Positions 42,950 through 55,519 of a stretch of 64,000 nucleotides of DNA are shown here, in pieces. Origin of the DNA: Petunia secreta (lineage: Eukaryota; Streptophyta; Magnoliopsida; Solanales; Solanaceae); assembly GCA_029990175.1 (NCBI GenBank), contig JARKIP010000017.1, forward strand, positions 17,998,001-18,062,000, in the 5' to 3' direction. Below the pieces are notes generated by a model. That model had not been told where the DNA came from and ran no database searches. It worked only from the letters and a program-made list of their open reading frames with translations. Every line of letters begins with the position of its first letter. Position 1 is the first letter of the stretch. A program made the translations under genes and the position numbers.

Positions 42950-45900
42950 CTATCACGGCCTAAATTTTTTTACAAAGTGTTTAATTAAAAGGTTGTAACT
43001 GTTGTTCCAAAGGTACAGAGTTATGAGAATTCGGAGTCTCTACTTGACTAGTTCAAAGGTGTGCCAAGTCACCAAAAAAGTACCTTTAGGACAGCTTCGA
43101 CATGTCTAATGGTATGCGTCAGAGATTCAGATAAGGTTCTCAGTTGACTTGAGGAAGGTATTAGGCACTCTCGAGTCCTGTCTTAAGCACAATTGCTTTA
43201 TTATCGCATTTTTATTTATTAAATATGGTTGTTATATTATGCCGTCAGATTGTAGTCCCGCATTAATTTAGATTTGGAAATGTATAATTTTTTGCCTTGA
43301 TTGTTTTCCATGTTTAAAATGAACTTAACTATTTAAAGAATTTCCCACAAATTTTCAAAAGGATTATTTGGCCAAAATTAAAAGAGAAGGTTATGATTTA
43401 ATTTTACAAAGGGGTTGTTTGTTAGAGAGAGGGCTGATTTTTAGGTTTTTTTTTGCAAGTAATTGTTGGGCTAGTCTATCTTGTGAGAATGAGCCGCTTT
43501 AAGTGATGTCTTGCAATAATGTTACATTATAATTCTATACCTCAACATAGCTATTTGTTTTGAGATTGTGGTTATTTTTTGAAAAATTATTACTAGCCAA
43601 AACTTTAAATTTTAATAAATAGCCAACTTCACAAAAGATTGGTATATTAAGTAGGCCACTTTGCAAAAGATTGGCACGGGCTTTATTACCTATTCAAGTA
43701 TAATTTCTGGGTTCATTTCTGCAAATGATAGGTCAGTGTCCATTTTTTTTTTGTTTCAAAAGTCAACTTTATATTTTTTTGTCCTGTTTTGGCCATAATT
43801 TTCAAAGTTAAACAGATTTTCAGAATACCTAAGTTTGCAGATATGTCCAGTTTACATAAATAGCAAGCTTTATTCACAGTTTGGACAATAGCACTACAAG
43901 TCCACTTCTATGATGTTTTCTTAAATTTATCCAGTTATAGTTATAGCCTCAAATTCCAGCTTGTTATCACTCAGTGGCCGTTGATTACAATGTGGCTAAA
44001 TTTTAAGGGCGCCCTCATCACTGCCTAATCATTTCAGATTACAAATCTATTAAATATTGCACATATAATCCTATTTCAGCCTATTCTTTAAAAGTTAAAC
44101 TAAATTTTCTTCATTCCCAGGTTTGCAGAGATGTACCAATTTATAGAAACAGTCTCAGATTTCAAAAGTTCACTTGTTGAAAACAATTCCTAACATAACA
44201 TGCTGCAATGGTCAAAATTTTCTACCTCTCACATTTTTCATACATTCACTTGCTCAAGCACATGAATAGAAACTATAACCGTAAAGAAACCATGCAACAA
44301 TGCCTTGGCAATTGTTTGTACTTCCATTTAAGTATAAAACATGGTTGTTACTACAATACACGTACACAAAATTTTCAGCTCTCAAAACATGTTAATTTCT
44401 TTTCCTGGCCAAATAGCTTAAAGGATTACAAAGTTAATGTGTTTACCTATAAACGAAATCTAAGAGCTCAGCAAAGTCGATCCACAGGCTCAAACAAAGA
44501 CACGTACACAGCAAAATACATCATCCGAGCAACCCTTAAAACATCCTCTTGACAGTCCTATTTAGCCTTTAAACATCAAGATTTATACTCCAAAAGACTC
44601 TTGATGTAATAGCTTTTAATTCTAAATCTTTCTTTCAAAAACTTACTACCTTTTTCATTCTATTTTTCTCTCAAGTTTTACTCTCATTTAATTTTATTTT
44701 TCAGCTAGTTGTTGATGATTTTTAAGAAGAATAAATGCTCCTCTTATAGCTGAAAATTGAGGGCAACGGGTGGGGTGTGGTCTTGTACAAGAAAGTACAA
44801 GCCCATGCCCCCTACACTTGAGTATTTTGTCCTTATTTCTCAAAAAAGTACAACAACTCAATGACTGCTTTTTAGCTGAAAAAACACAAGTCGTGTCCTT
44901 TAAAAGGACATCCCAACGCTCCTTATACTAACTAAAGGGTCTAGGAAAAACTAAACAAGACTAAATCAGTCCAAAACAAACATAAAACTAAATCAAGGGA
45001 AACCAGATTCTAACTTTATCTAACAAAATCCAGAACTCAATCTTTCACAGTTCCAATAATTCAAAGGAGAAAAATCGGACCAAAGGAATGACTAAGCTCA
45101 TGCTTAAACAAAATCTACAAATCCTAGACTACTTGGTTAGAAACTACAGTATGTTCACACACTGTAAACATGAATGAAACCCATGTTTAAACTATCTTGG
45201 ACATTTTTGAAAACTAATAAACCTAGACAGGAAATCATCTGGACCATAATTTAACAGGAAGAACTCATGTTCATAATGTGAAACCTGAAGACAAAATAAG
45301 AAGCTCACAACTAGATACTCCAGTTGAGTTTACACTTGAACATGTGGGACGCACAAGCTAGACGACTAATTACATGTTCCACACGAACGAAATCAACATA
45401 TGTAAACAGAGGGACACTTATAAACACCTAGACTTCCATGCTGGACAGGTTTTAAACAAGAGTTTATGCAAGTTCTGCTATAAAAGACAAACTGAATCAA
45501 AGACTTGAATCACTTTATGTTCGACAACAAAAAAAGTAATTTGGTACACTAGTATTTCATGAACTTCCTCTTTACAACTTGACCACATTTTATGCTTAAT
45601 AGACACTAATTATAATACCCAGATCCACAATCAAGGTCATGGCAGAGAAGATGAAACAGAAGCCTTTATGCTTGTATTCTATCTTGTGAGCCAATTATAA
45701 GAAAAAAAAGTTCACGAGGCTTCCATACTCTCGATACTTGAAACACATTGAAGTTTGAGAGAATTCATCATTAACTCAATAAAATTCATGAAAATAACCA
45801 ACTACACCTTCCATGCTAACTAAATCACCCTTACACAAACAAAAGGAGGTTTGATTCATTTAAGCACGAGTCTGACAATGAAATCCTATAAACAAACTTG

Positions 45901-47140
45901 ACTACACATGGAATACTACTCTAAACATGATTTCACACTAACATAATAAGCTAACTGTCAAGAAAACGAAGGAAAGGGAAACGACCTTCATTCTAACCCA
46001 TTAAGAAAAAGCTGCATCGTTGCTGTCTAACGCTGTTGCGACATGCCATGACACTATTGCACTATAGCTTAACTACCTCGCCTCGCCATCACAGCATTCC
46101 CACTACCTCTGTGTCACTAAAACAGACCTGCCTAGTGCCACAGCTTCCAAAAACTACAACACCATTGAATCTCGTCATCATAGCCACACTATAGCATCAC
46201 CATAAAATTGTTGCTCCCAACAAGAGTAGGAGAAGCCCAATCACCAGCTACGTCGTCTTCGCTGATCTCATCATACCATGCTAAAAAATCAACTATGTAA
46301 TAGCCCCCATCACATATTCAAACAAAACAGCCCTAATGTTATTAATATGGCAGCCCCTAAACGGCACCAAATTCGCTCACGCAGACACCACGGTAACATC
46401 GCTGCAGCAATACCTCGCCTCCTCACAATACAGCCCACCACCGCTCAGAAACATAGTGACAAATATAAGCAAAAGAAAAGTAAGAAAGCAAAAAAATAGG
46501 AGGGACAAAAGGGGCAAAAAAAAGAGAGAGAGGGTTTGGGGAAATGGGGTGCAAGAGGTAGTGGGGGGAGTGTGAAGAGAAGATAAAGAAACAAGAACAT
46601 ACCGAAAAAGAGCAAAAATCATCAGAGTTAGGCTTTACTGAATTTTTGGAGCCCGATCTACGAAAATTGCCTATGATTTCTAAGAAACCAAGTTGAGAAA
46701 TGGAAAGAGGGGAATGAGAGGAGTTTGGAGGTATATTTTAGTGTTTTTTCGGCCACTGACGGTGGTGGTCCAGTGGCGGAGCAGTAGTGGAGAGGCGGCG
46801 ACGGCGTGGAGAGAAAAAATTGCATTGGTTTCCCTAGTCAAGACGCTAAAGGGTGTAAATGGTAAAAATGTGAGAAAGAAAGAATATATAGTTGAGCAAG
46901 TGGGCCGAATCATGGAGTTGGGCTGGTGGGCCACAAGAATTGGACTGCTCTTTTCTTTTCTTTTCTCAGAATTTTACAAGGCTAAATTCCTCAACTAACT
47001 AAAAAAAGACACAAATTAGAACATCTAGTTAACTAAAACAACTATATAATTAACCAAATAAAAATTATATTAAATAAAATTATAAGTAAAAAAGAAAATG
47101 CCAAATTGACGTGATACACGATTAAACTAGACTAAAATTG
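42950..47140 (-). mobile_element. LTR of Ogre-like element L (about 4.2 kb)
   Basis: Placed between a minus-strand primer site and the broken gag of element C. It has no coding content; open frames such as the one at 44208-44552 are not protein-like. The right-hand part (46,900-47,100, 'aaattataagtaaaaaagaa') resembles the AT-rich beginning of J's LTR, and 'aaggtattaggcactctcgag' (near 43165) resembles Ogre LTR ends. No second LTR is in the window, so length and right boundary are approximate. Confidence 0.5.
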
Positions 47141-47736
47141 TACTTAAGGTTATCCAGCATGGGAAAGTACTTTGGTTCGCTGACTGGTGCAGCACTTGCC
47201 TTATATGCATGCTTATAGAACTTCTGCTCATCTACGGTGGTAACTTGGGGTTGAGCACCCGGCGTGTTACCAATCCGATAATAGATGGACTTCAACTCCT
47301 TCAAAATATCCTGAATGACAGGTGTTCCATTAAGATCGTGATTGTTAACTATTGTGGAGCTTCCTAGGGTTGCATCTATGTTGTGTCTCAGATTGAGAAC
47401 AGATGCTAGTGATTCATTCGTCGGCGCTGGTCCTCGCGGGACGTTGGCCTCTGAGACACAACATGGATGCAACCCTAGGAAACTCTGGGCCATACTTTCG
47501 ACCATGTTGGCCGAGTTTTGTTCTTCCCATTCTACCTATGTTTTGAAAAGATCAACAAGGAAGTGTTTGAGCCCGAAGTTTCATCCACGTGGTTGACCGT
47601 CTTCGCCATCGCTGACTACAGTGATCGGATCTTTGGAAGGATCCTTCAATTGTCCGTTAGCATTGCTGGGATCCTGTACGGAATCGTCTACTGCATCAGC
47701 AGTGTTCTTTAGAACATTATCGTTGTCGTCTGACAT
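47140..47736 (-). pseudogene. gag: gag N-part of Tat-type element C
   Basis: Starts at 47736 and carries the family features NSANMVESMAQ, GPAPTNESLASVL and QVTTVDEQKFYKHAYKA. The frame ends where the Ogre-like LTR L interrupts it after LDNLKY. A stop and frameshifts lie in the first 80 codons. Confidence 0.75.
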
Positions 47737-47776
47737 GATAGGGCCTGTTCCTACGTAGAAACCTACAATTTTCTGG

Positions 47777-47794
47777 GTCCTACGGTTGGGGCCA
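47777..47794 (-). other. Primer binding site, tRNA-Lys type (C)
   Basis: TGGCCCCAACCGTAGGAC on the minus strand, a mutated form of the family site. Confidence 0.7.
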
Positions 47795-47798
47795 AACT

Positions 47799-48246
47799 AT
47801 TTAGGCCTAAATATTGTCAGTTAGGTCAAATAATTAAATTTGTTAGAAGTTCACAAGCAATATAGTAAATATGCAGGAAATGTAAGTAAAATTGAGAGAA
47901 AAGTAATAGTCAAGAAAGTAGAGAGGTTTATTACTTGAGAATAGCCGAGTTCTGTGGCTTGATGTATAATATAATGTTTAGGAGGAGTATTTATAGCTAA
48001 GATTTTTCCAGTCCTAATTATGGAAAAATATAAAGACTAATAAGGTCGTGGTTCTATAAACTCAAGACGGTGGCATATACGAAACCCTAACTACCCTAAG
48101 CTTGTGAGATGTATGCCTTGCGTCCTATGCCCTTACCGGCTGAGGAGCAGGCGTGTATTCTCTACACCCAATGACTTGTAAGATAAGTCTACTCTCACCT
48201 GATTGACTCGTATCCCCGTATCATAGGTGGCACATTTTTGCCCACA
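47799..48246 (-). mobile_element. 5' LTR of element C
   Basis: 448 bp; sense start TGTGGGCAAAAATGTGCCAC at 48246. GACCA (48247-48251) would be its right target copy. Confidence 0.8.
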
Positions 48247-48639
48247 GACCAAGGTGCAGCATTAGTAAAGCATTTATAGTGCTAGCCCGGTATACTACCT
48301 CTCTTCCAAAGAAGATTCCAACTGAGAATTCGCGATTGAAGTCTTCGAAGATCACGACTATCAGACACATATAAACAAGGAAACATATCAAATTTCAAAT
48401 ATCAAGCAAATTGAATGACTCAATATACGTATGTCCTACTAATTACAAGAAACATTAAAATTCTGACCATTAAGTAAATATCCTCGGGAATTCTTATATC
48501 AAAATCAGAAATATTCAATATGGAATAACACAGAAAATACGGAGCAAATCAAGCACAAAAAGTAAGAAAAAGATATGGACGGTTTTAAGCAAGCACCAGA
48601 ACTCTGAAGTTTTTGGGAAGAAAGTTTGGTTCTTGAGCC
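48247..48639 (+). other. Interior of element E, left of D
   Basis: Noncoding as far as I can see. It continues at 54058 after element D and leads to E's polypurine tract, so it belongs to the 3' part of E. Confidence 0.5.
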
Positions 48640-48644
48640 ATGTC
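48640..48644. other. Target site duplication of D, left copy (ATGTC)
   Basis: ATGTC precedes D and is repeated at 54053-54057. Confidence 0.85.
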
Positions 48645-48711
48645 TGTTTATGCCTAAATTTGTACATCTAGGTTAAATAATTAATTATGAATGAGGTCAC
48701 AAACAATAGGG

Positions 48712-49739
48712 TTGAAGCTGACTCCACCAGGATTTCAGCTTCCATGCGGCTTCTCCACTAGGATTTCTCTGGTGTTTAGGTTGCTTCTTTGATGGAGTAG
48801 GGTTGAAGCTGAATTTTCTAACTCTGTTTCATGGCAGGCAAGAGGATACTACTTTAGGTTATGAGCAAATTAACGAGTCACCAAGCTCTAGCTCCGCTTG
48901 CAGCTCAAGGTCGTCTCTTGGTTCTGCTATTACAGTCTTGTCGGCGTTGCAATGCCTCGTCGGCCGTTGGCTATGAAACATTCGAGGGAAGAGGCTCCCT
49001 TGTGATAGGTTCCCAGCTTAAGCCTTTCTGCTCTCGGCAAACTCCTATTTGTGCTTGAAGATCTGCGAGGCTGTGCACTCCAGTTTGGTCAGTTGAGGTT
49101 GAAGCGGATGGTCGAGCTTCGCTGCAAATCTTCTAGTTTCTCTTCGAGTTCAATGGACGAGATGGGGGAAGGTCAGACCTATACTTAGGTGCTTCTGGGA
49201 TCCCTTGCTTTGATCAAGCAGACAGGCTTTGGTTCTGCCAACAGCCGTACACCTTGAAAGAATGCTCAGGTCGACATATCTCGGGAAATCAGAAGAAAGG
49301 ACGAACTCCGGACTATTTACAGCATATAGCTACAATACAGATGAAGGATTTTTCAGCCATGTTAATCCTGAGGAGCTCTTTGTTTTTAGTCCTTTTTTTT
49401 TTTTTTTTACAATTGTTACAAAGAAATGTTGTAATCAAGAAGAACTAAATGTATATTATGAGCCTACAGGTTGTTTGTTATTAATGAAGCGAATGTTTAT
49501 CAATACTTCATACTTACTTGTGTTATTATGAGTTTCGTAATGTGTAACCAAGCAGTATGTTTGTGCACCTATATATTAGATGGCTTCCGGTCGTCCTGAC
49601 TATTCTAGTTTAAGAACGTGTGTCAGTGTGCTGCCTTGAGCAATTATGTCTGGTGTACACCGATAGACGGCGGCTAGGTTACATCTAGAGTAGATGGTTG
49701 TTTGCGCCCACAATGCGACGACTTTAGCCCGTGAGGAAA
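48712..49739 (+). other. Region of D where the antisense gene would lie
   Basis: By position relative to gag and the conserved 3' block this should hold D's version of the opposite-strand gene. Short Ser-rich and charged plus-strand frames occur (about 48855-49160), but I could not align them with the copies in A and F. A T run lies at 49391-49407. Confidence 0.35.
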
Positions 49740-50110
49740 TGGTCCTTTTGAGTTTTGAGACAAAACATCTTCGCTTAGTACTCGAGTATTTAAGACTTTC
49801 TGGCACTATGCGGACAGGCATGCCGATCGACGTGTTGGTGCAATTGTTGATATAACGAGATCAATGCTCGATTAATGCCTTGTGGCTGAGTTAGATGTGG
49901 TCTAACTCTGAGCAAGTAGAGTACTGTACTTTTTGTAGCGAAAACTTAATGTATTACTTCAACTTAGGTCTGGCCTGGTCTATGAATAGTTGGATCATAG
50001 ATGAATCTATATAAATGAGTAAAACTGACTAAGTAAGATAGTAGTTTTATTGATAGAAGAGGTTGGGGAACTGTGATGCTGTGGGCAAAAACCCGCAACA
50101 TGTCTGATAA
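49740..50110 (-). other. Conserved 3' block shared with element A
   Basis: Matches the reverse complement of about 13950-14300: 'tatttaagactttctggcac', 'gtgttggtgcaatt' and 'gtagttttattgataga' blocks. It lies downstream of the antisense gene in both elements. Confidence 0.7.
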
Positions 50111-50254
50111 ATATCATAACCAAAAGGAAGTAAAAATAAAGTAAATGCTTTCTCAAGCAAAGGTATTTCATGTTTGATCCTTGAAACATTCGGGGTCATG
50201 CAGTTGGGCTTCCGTATTTAAGGGTGCTGAGCCTTGAAAGTCATTCCCAGGATC

Positions 50255-50400
50255 GTTGACGACCTTATGGTAGAGCTGCTCACCGATCAAGCAATAGTGA
50301 ACCACCTGTTTCCGCAAGTAAGTGCTTTCTATCTTGTCTTCGGGAATATCTCCCTTGCTCAGATAGTTTACCAGCGCATCATGCTGCCCTGCGAAGGATC
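50255..50400 (-). pseudogene. pol: Integrase N-terminal fragment of D
   Basis: Reads HDALVNYLSKGDIPEDK and QVVHYCLIGEQLYHK, the stretch preceding the zinc-binding part of plant Ty3/gypsy integrases. The catalytic core is missing; the sequence changes near 50255. Confidence 0.65.
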
Positions 50401-50599
50401 CTGTATCTGGAATTTCAGGTTCATCAGGTCTTCCGGGGTTTACTCACTATTGTCTGCGAATCGTCTAGGTCTTCGGATGCTTCGGCATCTCCTCAGATTT
50501 CTTCTTGGTGGATGAGTTCCCACGCATGAAGTTTTTTCAAGATTGACCTTATTATCCTCCTTCAATCTGGCTTAGGGACATCCTCAGCTACAATGATTT

Positions 50600-51300
50600 C
50601 CTTAGTTGATTAGCTATCAGTTGAGATTTATTTTACAGGCTGATCTCCCTGGCCCCCAGTGTGTAGGCCAAGTCAAGAGCTTGAATTATTGCTTCACAAT
50701 CTGCTTCATCGTTATCAGCTTTCATGGCCTGGTGGTAGACCATCCCAGACGACATTTTGATCCAGAGATCGATCTTCTTCCTATTGGGATTCATTCCCGT
50801 ACAAATTTCCTAACGACCGTACTCGATTGCTGCTTCATTCCTGAGTGACTTTTCACCCTTCCATTCCAATTGTTCTGTAAAAATAAGGTAAAATCTTCTA
50901 ATGCCTGCGTTTTGATGTCTGTATGGGGCTGATAGATGATGTCGTACTCTCCCAATTCTTTAGCCCACTTTGCCATATCTTTCGACAGACCGGGCTTAGA
51001 CAGAATGGCTCGCACCCGTGTCAAAGAGACTAAAATGATAGGGTGTTCCTGAAAGTACCAATGCAACTCTCATGTGGCTATTACCACGGTTTCTATGAAC
51101 TTGATCAGTAAGGGCAAGAATTTTCCTATGCATTGTGGCATCGTGCTTGCATACTTCATGGGAAACTGCTGCCCATTCTTTTCTTGTACAAGGACTGCAC
51201 TCTAAGCAATCTCAAATATTGAAACATATAACAATAGGTGCTCACCTGTCTCTGGCTCGGTTATGGCTGGAATCTACAGGAGTTGGATGTTCGTCTAAGA
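50600..51300 (-). pseudogene. pol: RT end and RNase H region of D
   Basis: Segments include ETGEHLLLYVS, AKWAKELGEYDIIYQPHTDI and KADNDEADCEAIIQALDLA. The first two are the RT-RNase H connection; the last matches the second, archaeal-type RNase H found in Tat elements. Stops and frameshifts are numerous, and the RT catalytic part is absent. Confidence 0.75.
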
Positions 51301-51559
51301 CATCGTCAAATAATATTGTATCAGCCAGAGGGGTCCTTCTTGCTTCTGTAGCACCTTGGAGAGATGACATACAAATTCAGTTGCTCTCAGGGCTAGTTGA
51401 TCCATTAGCGCCAATCGATCCCGAAACTCGCTGAGTTTTTCCCTAACCTCTCGCACCAATGCTTCAATAATTTTTGACTTGGAAGATGTAATCCCATCTG
51501 GAGTAAGGCAGCATTCCTCAGAGAGAGGCCACTCACATTGTAGGTAGGCGACCCCCTAT

Positions 51560-52235
51560 AGAGTTGGGTACTTGAAAACCTAATGAAGTATTGAGGGCAC
51601 TCCCCTGACGTCGTATATCCATGTGCGTCCTAGGATTACGTTGTACGGGAGATTCCAATTCATCACCTGGAAAGTTGTTGTGCTTGTCACGCCTGGTATA
51701 TGGACCGGTAGAGCTAGTTCCGCAGCGGATGCATTTCGGATTCCGTTGAAACCCATTATGTTTTGAGTGCTAGAGGATATTTGAGGACAATGGCTGAAAT
51801 TGTGTAAAATCTCCCCTGGATAATATTGGCACTGCTCCCCGGGTCGATAAGAGCCCGCTGGACATGTACGCCAGATACTTCCACAGGTACAGTGAGGTCT
51901 CTTTGGCGGTTTGCTTGCTTATCCAGGCCGAATTTGATGGATTTGAGCGTTATCCCTGTTATATTAGTCCCTCGGGTTGTGTCTGCTCGTTCGTCCACAA
52001 AGATTGCATTGATGGTCTTCAGCTTGTCAGACTCTGGGCCTTTAAATCGGCGATGCCCTGCTTCCAGCAGCTCCTTGAGATGACCTTCCTTTAGCAAGTG
52101 TTCAATCTCGATCATCAAGGCGTTGTAATTGGCCGTTGCATGGCCCCCACTATGATGAAAGTCACAATAGGGCATTGTATTTCTCCCTGTAGATTCCTTC
52201 GTGTTAGGTGGCCATCGGACCTTGGTGATTGGCAA
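51560..52235 (-). pseudogene. pro: Gag finger and protease of D
   Basis: YCDFHHSGGHATANY is a degenerate finger in which the last Cys is replaced by Tyr. The protease site reads RALIDPGSSANII (D-P-G-S). YNVILGRTWIYDVRGVPSIL follows in a shifted frame near 51,600-51,660. The first 159 residues form one open frame (52235-51756). Confidence 0.75.
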
Positions 52236-52399
52236 CTAGGCTACAACATTGACGCGAAGACCAAAGTCCCTAAAATTTTGGGGCTCAATTCGCTTCTCCT
52301 GGGATGTGGACGCTTGAGAATTCTGCCGCCTGGCGCCAGCTTGATTCTGAACCTTTGGCTTCACCTTTAACCATCCCCCTCACCTTCTAGGGATGGGCT

Positions 52400-53487
52400 T
52401 TCCTATCTTTTCCTTCGCTCGTCCTCGGGGTTGTGAGTGTGGTCTGGTTCCGAATGAAGTTTCTCAATATACCTCTGATGTAGCGTACTCCATGTAAATA
52501 CTGGGTATTGGGTCAAACTGTACTGCAATTCTCAGCTAGCTAAAGATCCCTTTGATTTCAGCCAAATATTGGGGTCTGGAGGGAGCTCCATGCGTTCCTT
52601 CTGAAATCTGTTAGAGGTAGTCCTTCAACAATTCGTTGTCGCATTGTCGTATCTCGAAGATGTCCTCCATGCGCTTCTTCAGCTTACGGGCACCAGAATG
52701 CGCTTTCTTAAACAGGTCTTGTATCTGAGTGAATGATTCAATGGATCCTATCGGTAGCTGAGTGTACCAAGCAAGGGCTCTTTGGGCAAGCTTGAGCAAA
52801 ATCTCTTCACTAGAGCAGACTAGATTTCTTCTTCAGTAATCTCATTAATCTTCACGGTTGTATAGTAAGTAGCGATGTGCTTGTCCAGATCAGTCGTTCC
52901 ATCATACTTCAAGTTATCTGGAAAGCTGAAGTGCTTTGGTATGCGGAGTGGTGTTGCGCCTGCTTTATAAGCATGTTTGTAGAATTTCTGCTCATCTACC
53001 ATGGTAACTTGGCGTGGAGCACCCGATACATTACCGATTCTATCATGGATGAACTTCATCTCCCTTATGAGATCCTTAATGACAGGGGTTCCCTTAAGGT
53101 CTTGATTATTGATTGTCGTTGATCCTCTAGGGGCAGCATCCATGTCGAACCTACGATTGGGAACTGATGCTAGTGAGTTGTCCGTGGGCGACGGTCTTCG
53201 CGGGGATAGCCGTCTCTGAGACAAGCCAGCAAACATTGGTCCCAATCTCTGGGATATCCCTTCAGCTATGCTGTTCGAGTTCCGCTCGGACGCACCTTTG
53301 AGCATGTCTAAGATATAGCCTCTGAATTTGGAATTACCTCCTGGCAGTTGATCGCCTTCACTATCGCTAACAATAGGGATAAGCTCATGAGAAGAGTCCT
53401 TTGGCTGCTCAATATGATCTCTCTGCTGTATACTGGGATTCTGCGTCTGTGGTGCTCTTAAGAATGCTGCTACCGTTGTTTGACATG
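52400..53487 (-). pseudogene. gag: gag of D, broken
   Basis: Starts at an ATG 42 bp after the primer site. Family motifs: SFPDNLKYDGTTDLDKHIAT (53305-52820 frame), then WYTQLPIGSIESFTQIQDLF and DNELLKDYL (52799-52611). Stops interrupt the N terminus and the frame changes between the two parts. Confidence 0.8.
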
Positions 53488-53528
53488 ATTGCGCCTTTTC
53501 CTTCGTATGATACCTACAATTTCCTAGG

Positions 53529-53545
53529 TCCCACGGTGGGCGCCA
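53529..53545 (-). other. Primer binding site, tRNA-Lys type (D), best preserved
   Basis: TGGCGCCCACCGTGGGA on the minus strand, the least mutated copy of the family site. Confidence 0.85.
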
Positions 53546-53548
53546 AAC

Positions 53549-54052
53549 TGTTTATGCCTAAATTTATACTTCTAGGTTAAACAAGTAATTATGAATGTGG
53601 TCACAAGGAAAACGATAAATTACGATGGAAAAGTAAATAAATATGATGAAAATACGACAAGTAAATAAACAAGAAATAATGGAGAAAAGCAATGTAAATC
53701 TTATTCCTTAAGAGTAGCCGAAGTCGTTGGCGTATCCAGTGTTGTGTACAATACAATGTAAGGAGGAGTATCTACAGTAATGATACAAAGTCCTAAATGA
53801 GGTAAAATACAAGTACTAATAGGGCCATGGGCCTACAACTCAAGGCAGTGGTATACTAAATCCTAACTAGGAGAGAGTGAAGCCTAAGAGACGGGATGTG
53901 TACCATGTGCCTTGTTGCCAAACTGCCTAAACGGTTGTTGGCTCTAGGAGCGGGCAGATATCCTCAATGCCCCGTGACTTGTAGAATAACTCTAGTCTCG
54001 CCAGCTGAACTAATATCCATGTAACTATAGGTGGCGTATTTTTACCCACACA
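53549..54052 (-). mobile_element. 5' LTR of element D
   Basis: 504 bp; sense start TGTGTGGGTAAAAATACGCC at 54052 and end ...GGCATAAACA at 53549. Confidence 0.9.
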
Positions 54053-54057
54053 ATGTC

Positions 54058-54455
54058 GAGAAACCGCTGCTTTGAGAAGATTAGAGGAAAAACTTCTTTT
54101 GGAAGAATGTTTTGGAAAGGAGCATGGAGATGAATGAAAGACTCTATAATTATGGTGCACTTATACACGCAAAGAAGGAGTCTTAGGTTGAAAGCTGATC
54201 GTTCTGAAAATGTAAGATCATGATCATTTTGTCTTACGTGATACATCTCAATAATTACGGGATATGAGGGGTGGTTGCAGCACCATAAAGACGCAAACAA
54301 AAACTCCATCAATCCAAAGGTTGCACGTCATCGTACTTGAGTACTTGAATTCAATGCTACACATGCGAAGAGTCAAGGGATGAGTATTGGGTGCAAGCGC
54401 ATCTGTAGGTGCTCTATCACACCTCTTTCACTTCCTGGCTGCTTACGACAACATT
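54058..54455 (+). other. Interior of element E, right of D
   Basis: Noncoding by inspection. Runs into the polypurine tract of E. Confidence 0.5.
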
Positions 54456-54471
54456 AAGTAAGTGGGGAGAC
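54456..54471 (+). other. Polypurine tract of element E
   Basis: AGTAAGTGGGGAGAC directly precedes an LTR of the A/B/C/D family on the plus strand. Confidence 0.7.
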
Positions 54472-55256
54472 TGATTTTTTGGGCAAAAATATGCCACTTA
54501 TGATTATGGGGATACGAGTCCAGCTGGCGAGACTAGACTAAGCTTATAAGTTACCGAGCGTAGAGGATACACGCCTGCTCCTCAAGCCATAGCCGCTCAG
54601 CTGGTACGAGCATAGGACGCAAGGCATACATCCCGCCGACTTAGGGTTTTACAGTCTCCTAATTAGAGTTTCATATGTACCACTGCCTTGAGTTTAAAGG
54701 CACATGGCCTTATTAATCTTTGTATTTACCATAATTAAGATTGGGTAAATCTTAGCTATAAATTCCCCTCCTAAATATTGTATTGCACATCAAGGGATTC
54801 ACACATAATCTGACTATTCTCAAGTAATAAAACTCTTTACTTTCTTGTCTGTTACTTTTCACTCAGTTTTACTTTCTATTTATGCAATAAATTGTACGTC
54901 TAGGTTAATCAATTAATTCTGGCTGGGGTCACAACTAATACAGTAATTGTGACAGAAAAGAAAATAAAATATGATGAAAATAGTAATAAGTAAAGGAAGA
55001 AAAAATAAATAAGAAATGGTAAAGTAATTCTTATCTTATTTCTTGAGAATAGCTGGATTTTATGGTGAATCGCTTGATGTACAATATAATGTAAGGAGGG
55101 TTATTTATAGTAGTGATACCCAATCCTGAACAACGTAAAATATAAAGTCTAATAAGGCTATGGGCCTATTACTTTTCCTGCATATTTATTGTATTGTTTG
55201 TGACCCTTTAACAAATTTAATTGTTTTACCTAAACAACCAAATTTAGGCCTAAACA
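54472..55256 (+). mobile_element. 3' LTR of E with an inverted LTR piece inside
   Basis: The plus-strand LTR runs 54472-54878 and resumes 55170-55256, ending GGCCTAAACA. Between them (about 54879-55169) lies the last part of a family LTR in the opposite orientation. TTACTTT occurs on both sides of the inverted piece. Confidence 0.75.
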
Positions 55257-55519
55257 CTTGTAAGAACTAGAATACACACAACACACGCGACAAATACTTC
55301 ACACAACTACATGGACAACACCTTAGAGCCTACATACATTTCCATACTACTTAGACATTACAATACTGCTCTATTCTCTAACACAACCTACACGCTGCAA
55401 TACGCTATCTCTTTCTCAAACACACTAGTTATCATCCTCTCTCAAAGTACTCTTCGCTTTCTTTACACTGTTCTTTTCCTGTTTTGCAGGCTACAAGCTA
55501 AAGCGAAGTGTTGGTACTG
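55257..55519. other. Unassigned sequence between LTRs
   Basis: AC-rich noncoding sequence with no second copy in the window. CTTGT (55257-55261) would be E's right target copy. Confidence 0.4.

Larger units (their letters stand above)
48645..54052 (-). mobile_element. Tat-type element D with a nearly deleted 3' LTR
   Basis: Bounded by ATGTC on both sides. The right (5') LTR is complete, but at the left only about 67 bp of the 3' LTR remain (48645-48711). In the minus sense: LTR, tRNA-Lys primer site, gag, protease, a deletion, RT end, RNase H, start of integrase, then the conserved 3' block (50110-49740). All frames are broken. Confidence 0.85.

Noticed and set aside
44208..44552. 114-residue plus-strand open frame
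   Set aside because: It lies within a long noncoding LTR-like region and has no recognisable domain or conserved relative here.
49391..49407. T run considered as a poly(A) tail of an inserted retrogene or SINE
   Set aside because: No polymerase III boxes, no target duplication and no downstream coding sequence were seen.
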